DNA from: Streptomyces daqingensis
GTDB taxonomy: Bacteria > Actinomycetota > Actinomycetes > Streptomycetales > Streptomycetaceae
Direction: 5' to 3'
Length of the DNA stretch: 64,000 nt
Assembly (NCBI RefSeq): GCF_014645895.1
Contig: NZ_BMMP01000002.1
Span: 124,001 to 188,000 of the forward strand
Shown: piece after piece, positions 24,310 to 31,705 of the stretch
Layout: each line of letters starts with the position of its first letter
Position numbering within the stretch: position 1 is the stretch's first letter
The notes under the pieces: model-generated
Seen by the model: only the letters and a program-made list of their open reading frames with translations
Told to the model about the DNA's origin: nothing
The model's database searches: none
Translations under genes and position numbers: made by a program

Positions 24310-26174
24310 CGGACACACACCAGCGCCTCTGCCTGCTGCCCGAACCGCATCCGGCCCACCGTCACATCGACTGCCAGGCGCAGCCGTTCGGCCGGGGCAG
24401 TGCCGGGCGGCACATGCAGCTCGAATGCCGCGGTCCCCTCGCCGTGCCCGGCGATGTCGACGCGGCGAAGGGCAGGTTCGGCGATCCAGCCCCGCGGCGC
24501 GCACAGGGCCACCTCCGCGGTCTCCCGCGACGGGAACGGGTTGAGGACGGCCGCCTCGATCCGCAGCCGCCCGCCCGGGCGGACCGCGCTGCGGTACGGG
24601 TCGATGCGTGCGGCGAAGCCCTCGGCGCCGAAGTCCACCTCGCGCGGCAGCAGTTCGCGGTGGAGCCGGGCCAGTCTCCGGCCCTCCTCCAGGAGCATGT
24701 CCAGGTAGGCGTCGGTGACGTCGAAGGGCTGCCAGTGACCGCTGATCAGCAGCTCCGGCCGCAACGCCCGGTACAGCTCGGCGCTCGCGGTGAAGTCGTC
24801 GACGCGGAAGCGGTTGCGATACTGGTAGTTGAGCAGCTCCGGCGTGATGCCCGGTTCCCACGCGGTGTCCTGCTGGTCCCCGGTGGCCATGACGGACCGG
24901 CCGTCCACGGTGAAGGAGTAGGCCGCGGCGTAGAGCGTGTGGCCCGGCAGTTCGTGCACCCCGATCTCGTACTCGCGCCACCGCACCGGTTCTCCGGTGG
25001 GCAGCTCCCGGTCGACGGGGATCGGGTCGTACCACAGGCACGGCAGGTCCCAGCGCTCGGGCGAGTGCAGCACCGGGGCGATGTGGGAGGGCGACCAGAC
25101 CTCGGTGCCGTACACCTCGCGCAGCAGGTTGAACCCCGCGACGTGGTCGTCGTGGTAGTGGGTGGGCAGGGCCACCTCGACGCGGTCCACGCCGTGTTCG
25201 CGGCGCAGCGCCTCGACGGAGGCGAGCAGCGGCCTGCGGGAGGAGCGGTCGTGTCCGCCGGGCAGGCCGGTGGACAGGTCGTAGCCGAAGTCGAGGAGCA
25301 GCGCCGTGCCGTGTTCGGAGAGCAGGGCGTAGGTGTTGGCCATGCTGGTGGTGTTGCGCAGCAGGTGCGGGGTGATCTCGCGCCACGGCCGGTAGAGCTT
25401 CTCCTCGGGGTCCCACGGCGTGCGGCGGCGCATGTCCAGCAGCTCCTGGAGGGCGCCGCGCACGCGCGCGACCGCGGCCGGCGGGTCGGTGACTGTCTCC
25501 CCGTGCGAGGGGAGCAGCAGATCGGGGCCGCGGTCGAGGACCTGCATGCAGGACAGGACGGTCGCCGCGACTCCCTCCATACCGGCCGTCTCGTGGAACC
25601 CGGTGTAGGCCCACTGGGTGGCGGCCAGCGACCACACGCGGCCTTCGCCGTGCACGAGGTCGCCGGTGAAGGCGAGGCGGCGTCCCGGGACGTCCACGAA
25701 GTAGCCGACGGAGCCCACGGTGTGGCCGGGGAGCGGGTGCGTGTAGACGTCGTACGCGCCGTAGCGGCGGGTGCGGTACTCCTCGACGGTGCCGGCCACG
25801 GGCACCTGCTCCAGCAGCGAGTAGCGGTCCTGGCGCACGTCGTAGTCGTTGTCGAGGGGGCGGGTGCGCCAGTGCTCGTCGACGCGGGCGATCAGGTCGT
25901 GCTCGACGGGCGGCACCCAGATCCGGGCCCCCGCGGCCGCGGCACGGGCGAGACCCTGGACCTGGTCCCGGTGGTGGTGGGTCACGAGCACGTCGGTGAC
26001 CTCGTCGACGCCGTACTCGTCGAGGTGGTCGAGCACGTCGCCGCTGCCGAAGTCGACGAGGACGGCGGCTCTGCGCCCGGGGTCCCTGAGGACGTAGACG
26101 TGGCAGGTGTCGGCGTGCAGGAAGACGTCGTCACAGATGCGCACCGGGGTCCCCTTCCGGGCCTGCGTCGTCAT
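24306..26174 (-). CDS. Double metallo-beta-lactamase-fold protein with C-terminal beta domain
   Basis: 622 aa with two MBL-fold halves. The first (about 10-270) carries THHHRDQ at 65-71: the usual HxHxDH motif with its last His replaced by Gln71; LPGHTVGSVGYFVD and FTGDLVHGEG follow. The second (about 280-520) has the intact PTHYHDDHVAG motif near 335-345, LPGHTLYAAAYSF, MATGDQQD and ISGHW. Residues about 530-622 form a beta-sandwich like NEW3 domains of alpha-galactosidases. It may hydrolyse a lactone, ester or phosphodiester linked to the imported glycan. The ATG at 26174 abuts the operator with no ribosome site; an in-frame ATG at 26204 would read through the operator. Confidence 0.78.
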   Translation of the reverse strand: MTTQARKGTPVRICDDVFLHADTCHVYVLRDPGRRAAVLVDFGSGDVLDHLDEYGVDEVTDVLVTHHHRDQVQGLARAAAAGARIWVPPVEHDLIARVDEHWRTRPLDNDYDVRQDRYSLLEQVPVAGTVEEYRTRRYGAYDVYTHPLPGHTVGSVGYFVDVPGRRLAFTGDLVHGEGRVWSLAATQWAYTGFHETAGMEGVAATVLSCMQVLDRGPDLLLPSHGETVTDPPAAVARVRGALQELLDMRRRTPWDPEEKLYRPWREITPHLLRNTTSMANTYALLSEHGTALLLDFGYDLSTGLPGGHDRSSRRPLLASVEALRREHGVDRVEVALPTHYHDDHVAGFNLLREVYGTEVWSPSHIAPVLHSPERWDLPCLWYDPIPVDRELPTGEPVRWREYEIGVHELPGHTLYAAAYSFTVDGRSVMATGDQQDTAWEPGITPELLNYQYRNRFRVDDFTASAELYRALRPELLISGHWQPFDVTDAYLDMLLEEGRRLARLHRELLPREVDFGAEGFAARIDPYRSAVRPGGRLRIEAAVLNPFPSRETAEVALCAPRGWIAEPALRRVDIAGHGEGTAAFELHVPPGTAPAERLRLAVDVTVGRMRFGQQAEALVCVR

Positions 26175-26224
26175 GGCATCGATCCCATGTGGGAACGATG
26201 CCACCCGCCGCGAAACAGCGTCAA
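26174..26224 (-). promoter_or_regulatory. Promoter and LacI-type operator of the second sugar unit
   Basis: The 24-bp block 26174-26197 matches the operator-promoter block at 20420-20443 with 2 mismatches. It contains the near-palindrome TGGCATCGATCCCA (26174-26187), ending at the first base of the start codon. TTGACG (26224-26219) lies upstream with ATCGTT (26199-26194) as a weak -10 at 19-bp spacing. The start site must fall within about 20 nt of the ATG, so the mRNA leader is very short or absent. Confidence 0.7.
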
Positions 26225-26317
26225 CAGGCCCGGCGCGGAGGCCTGGGGCGGCCGGCCGGGTTCGGGCTCCCGGTCCGGCCGGGCGCCGGGACCGGTACGG
26301 CCGGGGCGCCGGTCAGA

Positions 26318-26902
26318 TCACGCGGGGGCCCAGTCGGGCCGCCGCCCGCCCAGGCCCACCGCACGGTCGAGCAGCGGCGCGTCCGGGGGCACCTCGACCA
26401 CGGGGCCGAAGATCGCGTCGCGCTGCTCCAGGGCGGCCGGGTCCGAGAGCATCTCGACCGAGACCCGCAGGCTGCCGGGGTCGCCGGAGTAGGGCTGCCC
26501 CGTCGCCCGCGCCAAGTCCCAGCCGTGCAGCACCAGTTCGTTGAGGGCGACCGTCCCCGCGACGGCGCCGGGCAGCGTCACGCCCCCTGCCTGCGTCTCC
26601 CCCTCCCACGCGTCCTCGCTGCGCCACGCGGCGGCCAGTTCGTCCAGCTGCCGTGCGAGCCGGTTGCGCCAATCGGCGGGCAGCCGCGGGGTGCCTTCGT
26701 GCGGGGGCGTACCGGTCGCGGGGCCCGTCTCCTTGCGCGCGGCGTCCCGGAAGGCAGCGGTCAGGCCCACCATGTGGGCCAGCAGGTCGGCCACCGTGTA
26801 GGACTCGCACGGCGTCGGGAGGCCGAGCTGCCCGTCCGAGACTCCGTCCAGCAGCGCCCTCACGTGGCGGGCCTGCGGCTCGAGATCGATCATGGTCGTC
26901 AC
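26318..26902 (-). CDS. DinB/mycothiol-dependent-type protein (TIGR03086 family)
   Basis: 194 aa from a GTG at 26902 that has GAGG 8 nt upstream; an ATG at 26893 is the alternative. IDLEPQARHVRALLDGVSDGQLGLPTPCESYTVADLLAHMVG at the N-terminus and LNELVLHGWDLARATGQPY in the second half are the signature of the TIGR03086 branch of DinB-like four-helix proteins related to mycothiol-dependent maleylpyruvate isomerase. The two His in HMVG and HGWD are the expected metal ligands. The reaction is unknown; detoxification or a thiol-dependent transfer is typical of the fold. It is divergent from the NAPE-PLD-like gene and not part of the sugar units. Confidence 0.8.
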   Translation of the reverse strand: MTTMIDLEPQARHVRALLDGVSDGQLGLPTPCESYTVADLLAHMVGLTAAFRDAARKETGPATGTPPHEGTPRLPADWRNRLARQLDELAAAWRSEDAWEGETQAGGVTLPGAVAGTVALNELVLHGWDLARATGQPYSGDPGSLRVSVEMLSDPAALEQRDAIFGPVVEVPPDAPLLDRAVGLGGRRPDWAPA

Positions 26903-27092
26903 TGCATACACCTCGTCCTTCTGGGTCCTCGGTCCTTCCACGGGCGGCAGCGGCCGGTTCCGGTCCTCCGCGGCCGTCCCCCGCCAGTACGGACTGCCGG
27001 GGCGCGGGGAAGTCATCGCGGGCCCGGGCGGAACAACGGCCGGTCAGGGTGCGTTGTCGTGACATCGGCTGACGAAGAACGGGAGATATCGC

Positions 27093-28232
27093 ATGAGCGG
27101 CCTTCTCAGAGGACTGAGACCCCTGGCCTTCGGCGCCGAGCCGGCGGGCGAGAGGCTCGCACGCATCGAGCGCTCGCCGCACTACGACAAGGAGGCCGGC
27201 CACTTCCGCAACCCGGTGGCCGCCTCGATCCGCCCCCGGCCCACCCACGGCCGGGGCGCCCTGATGCGCGCCCTGCTGCGCAGCGAGGGCCGCAAGCCCG
27301 GCGGCGCCGTCCCGCTGGCACGCCCCGACCTCGCTTCGCCGCCCGCGTCCGGGCTGCGCCTGACCTGGCTGGGGCACTCCACGGTCCTTGCCGAAGTGGA
27401 CGGCAGGCGCGTGCTGTTCGACCCGGTGTGGGGCATGCGCTGCTCGCCGTTCTCCTTCGCAGGGCCGCGACGTCTGCATCCGGCTCCCGTCCCGCTGGAG
27501 GCGCTGGGCAGGCTGGACGCGGTGGTCGTCTCGCACGACCACTACGACCACCTCGACATGCCCACCATCCGCGAACTTGCCGCCGGCGACGTGCACTTCG
27601 CGGTGCCCCTGGGGGTCGGCGCGCATCTGGAGCGGTGGGGCGTCGCGCCGTCGCGCTTCAGCGAGCTGGACTGGCACGAGACGGCCGAGATCGCCGGTCT
27701 GCGTCTCACGGCGACGCCCGCACGCCACTTCTGCGGCCGCGGCCTGCGCAACAAGCAGCGCACCCTGTGGGCCTCGTGGGTGGTGGCGGGCCCCGGGCAC
27801 CGGATCTTCCACAGCGGCGACACGGGGTACTTCCCCGGCTTCGCCGAGATCGGCGCGCAGCACGGCCCGTTCGACGCGACGATGATCCAGATCGGCGCCT
27901 ACAGCGAGTTCTGGCCGGACATCCACATGACTCCGGAGGAGGGCCTGCGCGCGCATCTGGATCTCACGGGCACCTCGGGGGCGCTCCTGCCGATCCACTG
28001 GGGGACCTTCAACCTCGCGCCGCATCCGTGGGCGGAACCGGGCGAGCGCACCCTCACGGCCGCGAAGGAGGCAGGCGTACGGGCAGCGGTTCCGGTTCCG
28101 GGCGGCTCCTTCGAACCGTCCGCGGAGGACCTTCCCGGCCACCCCTGGTGGCGCGAGCCGGGTGCGCGGCCGCCTGAGGCGGGCACGCCGCCCGAGGCCG
28201 CGCCGGGGCCCCTGAAGCTGGACAGGGCCTGA
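27093..28232 (+). CDS. MBL-fold hydrolase (NAPE-PLD/UlaG-like)
   Basis: 379 aa. An N-terminal segment (ERLARIERSPHYDKEAGHFRNP) typical of NAPE-PLD-like bacterial proteins precedes one MBL domain: LTWLGHSTVLAEVDGRRVLFDPVW, the metal motif VVSHDHYDHLD, ARHFCGRG, FHSGDTGYF and LPIHWGTFNLAPHPW. All metal ligands appear intact. Family members hydrolyse phosphodiesters or act on lipids, but bacterial substrates are mostly undefined. The ribosome site GGAGA is 9 nt before the ATG. A Pro/Ala-rich tail follows the domain. It is monocistronic and ends at a hairpin shared with the convergent XRE gene. Confidence 0.87.
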   Translation: MSGLLRGLRPLAFGAEPAGERLARIERSPHYDKEAGHFRNPVAASIRPRPTHGRGALMRALLRSEGRKPGGAVPLARPDLASPPASGLRLTWLGHSTVLAEVDGRRVLFDPVWGMRCSPFSFAGPRRLHPAPVPLEALGRLDAVVVSHDHYDHLDMPTIRELAAGDVHFAVPLGVGAHLERWGVAPSRFSELDWHETAEIAGLRLTATPARHFCGRGLRNKQRTLWASWVVAGPGHRIFHSGDTGYFPGFAEIGAQHGPFDATMIQIGAYSEFWPDIHMTPEEGLRAHLDLTGTSGALLPIHWGTFNLAPHPWAEPGERTLTAAKEAGVRAAVPVPGGSFEPSAEDLPGHPWWREPGARPPEAGTPPEAAPGPLKLDRA

Positions 28233-28238
28233 CGGCCG

Positions 28239-28276
28239 GACGCCGGGAACGTCGCCTCGGCGGCGGTTCCGGCGTC
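28239..28276. terminator. Imperfect bidirectional hairpin between convergent genes
   Basis: GACGCCGG (28239-28246) and CCGGCGTC (28269-28276) pair over 8 bp with a 22-nt loop that itself can fold. It sits between the stops of the MBL hydrolase (+) and the XRE regulator (-), so it could serve both. No T-run is present. Confidence 0.45.
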
Positions 28277-28289
28277 CCGCGGGAGCGGG

Positions 28290-29201
28290 TCAGGAGTACT
28301 GCATCTCCTCGAGCATGCCGAGCAGGAGGGAGCGAGTCTGCCGTGCGGGGGCGGCGTCCGTCACGAGACGGTCGACGACGTGCCGGTAGTGGTCGACCTC
28401 CTCCCGCTCGGCGGGGTAGGAGGCACCGATGAGCTGCTCCAGGTAGATCAGGTCGGGCAGCTCGCGCTCGGGCATCCGGATGAGCGTGACCGGGCCTCCG
28501 GCGGCGGCGTGGCCGCCGGCTTCGAACGGCATCAAGTGCACGGTGACGTGCGGGAGATCGCACATCGCGACGAGGTGCTGGATCTGGCCCCGCATCGTCT
28601 CGCGGCCCCCGACGGGCCGCCGCAGCGCCGCCTCGTCGATCACGGCCCACAGGTGCGGCGGCTGCCTGCTGTGCAGCACGCGCTGTCGCTGCATCCGCAG
28701 TTCGACGCGGCGGCTGATCTGCGCGGCTGGGGCGCCGGGGTGCCCGAGGGCGATGACCGCGCGGGCGTACTGCGGGGTCTGCAACAGCCCGGGGATGAAC
28801 TGCACCTCGTAGGTGCGGATGACGTCGGCGGCCTGTTCCAGCCCGAGGTATGTGCGGAACCAGTCGGGCACCACGTCGCTGTAGGTGTTCCACCAGCCGG
28901 GCTGGTTGCTCTGCTCGGCCAGAACCTGCAGGGTGGCGCGTTCCGCTTCGTCGGCGACGCCGTAGATGGTGAGCAGGTCGGCGACGTCCCGCTCCGTGAA
29001 CCCCCTGTGCCCGCCCTCGAGTTGGGCGATGTTCTCGCCGGAGACGCGTATGGCTTCCCCCGCCTCGCGCCTGGAGATGTACTGTGCCTCGCGCAGCTTC
29101 CGCAGCCGCTCGCCCAGCACGAGCCTGGGCACTGCGGGTCCGCTGGGACGGTCCGGGATTCTGCGGTCGGGCGGCCCGCCCGACACCTCAGTGATGCGCA
29201 T
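28290..29201 (-). CDS. XRE-family regulator with DUF5753 domain
   Basis: 303 aa. LGERLRKLREAQYISRREAGEAIRVSGENIAQLEGG (about 28-64) is the helix-turn-helix. From about residue 100 the DUF5753 sensor domain follows (NQPGWWNTYSDVVPDWFRTYLGLEQAADVIRTYEVQFIPGLLQTPQYARAVI, VIDEAALRRPVGG, HVTVHLMPFEAGGH). These proteins are abundant in streptomycetes and are often encoded beside a small DUF397 protein with which they act in development or secondary metabolism; no DUF397 gene is adjacent here. GGGGAG lies 7 nt before the ATG. It is divergent from aldO across a 398-bp gap that contains a TTGCRCAA repeat. Confidence 0.92.
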   Translation of the reverse strand: MRITEVSGGPPDRRIPDRPSGPAVPRLVLGERLRKLREAQYISRREAGEAIRVSGENIAQLEGGHRGFTERDVADLLTIYGVADEAERATLQVLAEQSNQPGWWNTYSDVVPDWFRTYLGLEQAADVIRTYEVQFIPGLLQTPQYARAVIALGHPGAPAAQISRRVELRMQRQRVLHSRQPPHLWAVIDEAALRRPVGGRETMRGQIQHLVAMCDLPHVTVHLMPFEAGGHAAAGGPVTLIRMPERELPDLIYLEQLIGASYPAEREEVDHYRHVVDRLVTDAAPARQTRSLLLGMLEEMQYS

Positions 29202-29599
29202 GATGAAGCTCCCCGTGCAGTGACCGGGTCGGTCTCGCCACAGTGAATACGTCTCCGCTCAGGTCCACCCCGCCTCGCCCGCAGCGAGGCGCGAAATACC
29301 ACGACACTGCTCGTCCTCATTCCCGCACATGCCCCTGTCCAGTCTCCGCCACCATGACCATCGGGCCGGGACTGTTGCGCAAGTTGCACAAGGGACGGAA
29401 TGTACGGCCTGTGGCGCCAATCGGCCAATGCCAGGGGCCGAAAATACTCCCTCACAACGGAGGGCGGCGCAACCTGCGGGTTTCCAGGCGCATATTAGGC
29501 TCGTACGCGTACCCCGAGGTCTCGATCCCTACGTTCGTCCCACGTTCAAACCCCACGTTCCCGCAGGCACCGGGAGCCTCCACCCCCTCAGGAGCGCCC
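29202..29599. promoter_or_regulatory. Divergent promoter region with TTGCRCAA direct repeat
   Basis: 398 bp between the XRE regulator and aldO with no plausible gene. The notable element is TTGCGCAA (29375-29382) followed after one G by TTGCACAA (29384-29391), that is, two near-identical octamers side by side; the first is a palindrome. A binding site for the divergent XRE-DUF5753 protein or a related regulator is plausible. Nothing else stands out. Confidence 0.45.
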
Positions 29600-30892
29600 A
29601 TGACCACCTCCGGCGCACCGGCGAAGAACTGGGCGGGCAACACCGTCTTCAACGCCCGCCGCACCCACCGCCCCTCCTCCGTCGAGGAGTTGAGGGACGT
29701 CGTCGCCTCGGCGGACCGGATACGGGCGCTGGGCAGCGGCCACTCCTTCAACCGGATCGCCGACACCGACGGCGACCTGGTGCGGCTCGACGGCCTCCCC
29801 CCTCTCGTGGAGCCCGGGACCTCGGCCGCAGAGGGGCGCACGGTCACCGTGGGCGCGGGAATGCGGTACGGCGAGGTGGCCGGCGTGCTGCACGAGGCAG
29901 GACTCGCTCTCGCCAACCTCGCGTCGCTGCCGCACATTTCGGTCGCCGGCTGCTGCGCGACCGCCACGCACGGGTCGGGTGACGCCGAGAAGTGCCTCGC
30001 CGCGGCGGTGACGGCGCTGGAGTACGTCGGCCCGGGAGGCGAGCTGGTCGAGGTTCACCGCGGCAGCGACCCGGAGACCTTCCCCGGCATGGTCGTCTCC
30101 CTCGGCGCCCTCGGCATCGTCACCAGGCTGACCCTGTCGGTGGAGCCCTCCTTCGAGGTCGCCCAGCACGTCTTCACGGGCGTTCCGCTCGCGCGGCTCG
30201 CCTCGGACTTCGACGAGATCTTCGGATGCGCCTACAGCGTCAGCGCGTTCACCGGCTACGCGGACGGCCTGGCGCGGGTGTGGGTCAAGCGCCGGGTCAC
30301 GGAACGGGACGCCGGTACGCGCCGCTCCGGCTGGGAGGGCACAACCCCGGCCGACTGCGCCCACCATCCGATCCCGGGCATCGAACCCACGCACTGCACC
30401 GAGCAGTTGGGCGTCCCCGGGCCGTGGCACGAGCGGCTGCCGCACTTCAGGCCCGACTTCACGCCGAGCAACGGCGAGGAACTCCAGTCGGAGCTGCTGC
30501 TGCCCCGCTCGGCCGCGCCCGCGGCGCTCGCCGCGCTGCAGGAACTCGGCGGCCGCGTCGCCCCCGTGCTCCAGATCTCCGAGGTCCGCACCGTCGCGGC
30601 GGACGACCTGTGGCTGAGCCCCGCCTACCGGCAGGACTGCGTCGCCTTCCACTTCACCTGGGTCAAGGACGCCGCCGCGGTGCTGCCCGTCATCGAGGCC
30701 GTCGAGGAGCGGCTGCTGCCCCTCGGCGCCCGCCCGCACTGGGGGAAGCTCACCGCTCTGCCGCACGCGGAGATCGCCGGCCTCTACGAACAGGCAGGAG
30801 CGTTCCGGCAGTTGCTGTCCGAACGCGACCCGCACGGCAAGTTCCGCAACCCCTTCGTCGATGAGGTCTTCGCGCCCGCCTACAGCGGCTGA
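29600..30892 (+). CDS. aldO: Alditol oxidase (xylitol/sorbitol oxidase)
   Basis: 430 aa, very close to Streptomyces coelicolor AldO over its length: NWAGNTVFNARRTHRPSSVEELRDVV, GSGHSFNRIAD with the His that binds FAD covalently, LANLASLPHISVAGCCATATHGSG, CTEQLGVPGPWHERLPHFRPDFTPS, VLQISEVRTVAADDLWLSPAYR and RPHWGKL near the C-terminus. It oxidises the terminal hydroxyl of alditols such as xylitol and sorbitol to the aldose with release of hydrogen peroxide, in the cytoplasm. AGGAG is 6 nt before the ATG. An insertion of about ten residues after KRRVTERD relative to the coelicolor protein is the main difference. It appears monocistronic. Confidence 0.94.
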   Translation: MTTSGAPAKNWAGNTVFNARRTHRPSSVEELRDVVASADRIRALGSGHSFNRIADTDGDLVRLDGLPPLVEPGTSAAEGRTVTVGAGMRYGEVAGVLHEAGLALANLASLPHISVAGCCATATHGSGDAEKCLAAAVTALEYVGPGGELVEVHRGSDPETFPGMVVSLGALGIVTRLTLSVEPSFEVAQHVFTGVPLARLASDFDEIFGCAYSVSAFTGYADGLARVWVKRRVTERDAGTRRSGWEGTTPADCAHHPIPGIEPTHCTEQLGVPGPWHERLPHFRPDFTPSNGEELQSELLLPRSAAPAALAALQELGGRVAPVLQISEVRTVAADDLWLSPAYRQDCVAFHFTWVKDAAAVLPVIEAVEERLLPLGARPHWGKLTALPHAEIAGLYEQAGAFRQLLSERDPHGKFRNPFVDEVFAPAYSG

Positions 30893-31015
30893 GAGGCGGC
30901 GCAGGCGGAGCCCGACCGGAGCCCGCCCGCCTTCCCGCAGCCCTTGGACGGCGCCTGCCGGGGAACCCGGAGCTGTGTCGTGCAGTCCGCCGATACATCC
31001 GAGGGGACGGGAAGA

Positions 31016-31705
31016 ATGTCTTCGAAGCAGTCCGCCGTCGTCGTCAACGCCCGTAAGCGTCCGCCCTGGTGGGTCGCCGTTCCCGCCACGCTGGCCGTGC
31101 TGCTGCTCCTGCTGCTGCTCGCGCGGACGCTCAACGTCATGCCGCAGCTGAGCAACCCCTTCGGCACGAAGACCAAGGACCGCACCGGGCCAGTACTGCT
31201 GAAGTCCGTCCAGGACATGAGCCGTTACGAGGCGGCCTCGGGCAGCTTCCAGGTCGTCGTCGACCTGGACAAGGACGCCGAGTTCCTGCCGGACGCGGTG
31301 CGGGGCAACCGCACGCTCTTCGTCGGGAAGGGAAGCGTCGGCGCGTACGTGGACCTCGGCGATGTGGACGAGGACGCCGTGAAGGTCGGCAAGGACCGCA
31401 AGTCGGCCTCGCTGACGCTGCCCCCCGCCCGGCTGGAGAAGCCCGCCCTGGACGCCGACCGCTCCTACGCGGTGACGAAGGAGCGCGGCATCCTCGACCG
31501 GCTCGGGGACGTCTTCTCCGACAACCCCGGCGACGAGCGCGAGGTGCACAAGCTCGCCGTCCGGCACATCGGGGACGCTGCCCGGCAGAGCGGCCTGGAG
31601 GCCCGGGCGGAGAAGAACACCAGGAACATGCTGCGTGAGCTGCTGCGTTCACTCGGATACGAGAAGGTGACGGTCCGCTTCACCGACGGCCGCGGGAAGA
31701 GCTAG
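31016..31705 (+). CDS. DUF4230 family membrane-anchored protein
   Basis: 229 aa. One membrane segment (WWVAVPATLAVLLLLLLLA) follows about 20 cytoplasmic residues; the rest is outside. The exported part has the DUF4230 pattern: GPVLLKSVQDMSRYEAASGSFQVVVDLDKDAEFLPDAVRGNRTLFVGKGSVGAYVDL and RHIGDAARQSGLEARAEKNTRNMLRELLRSLGYEKVTVRF. Function of the family is unknown. The ATG at 31016 has GGGAAG just upstream. Its last 26 bp overlap the 3' end of the convergent VanZ-like gene, so the two transcripts are antisense at their ends. Confidence 0.87.
   Translation: MSSKQSAVVVNARKRPPWWVAVPATLAVLLLLLLLARTLNVMPQLSNPFGTKTKDRTGPVLLKSVQDMSRYEAASGSFQVVVDLDKDAEFLPDAVRGNRTLFVGKGSVGAYVDLGDVDEDAVKVGKDRKSASLTLPPARLEKPALDADRSYAVTKERGILDRLGDVFSDNPGDEREVHKLAVRHIGDAARQSGLEARAEKNTRNMLRELLRSLGYEKVTVRFTDGRGKS

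Noticed and set aside
3559..26174. Complete sulfoquinovose degradation pathway
   Set aside because: Only the aldolase resembles that route (YihT). No sulfoquinovosidase, AGE isomerase, PfkB kinase or sulfolactaldehyde reductase is recognisable, and the GH-D-like enzyme lacks a YihQ-type motif set.
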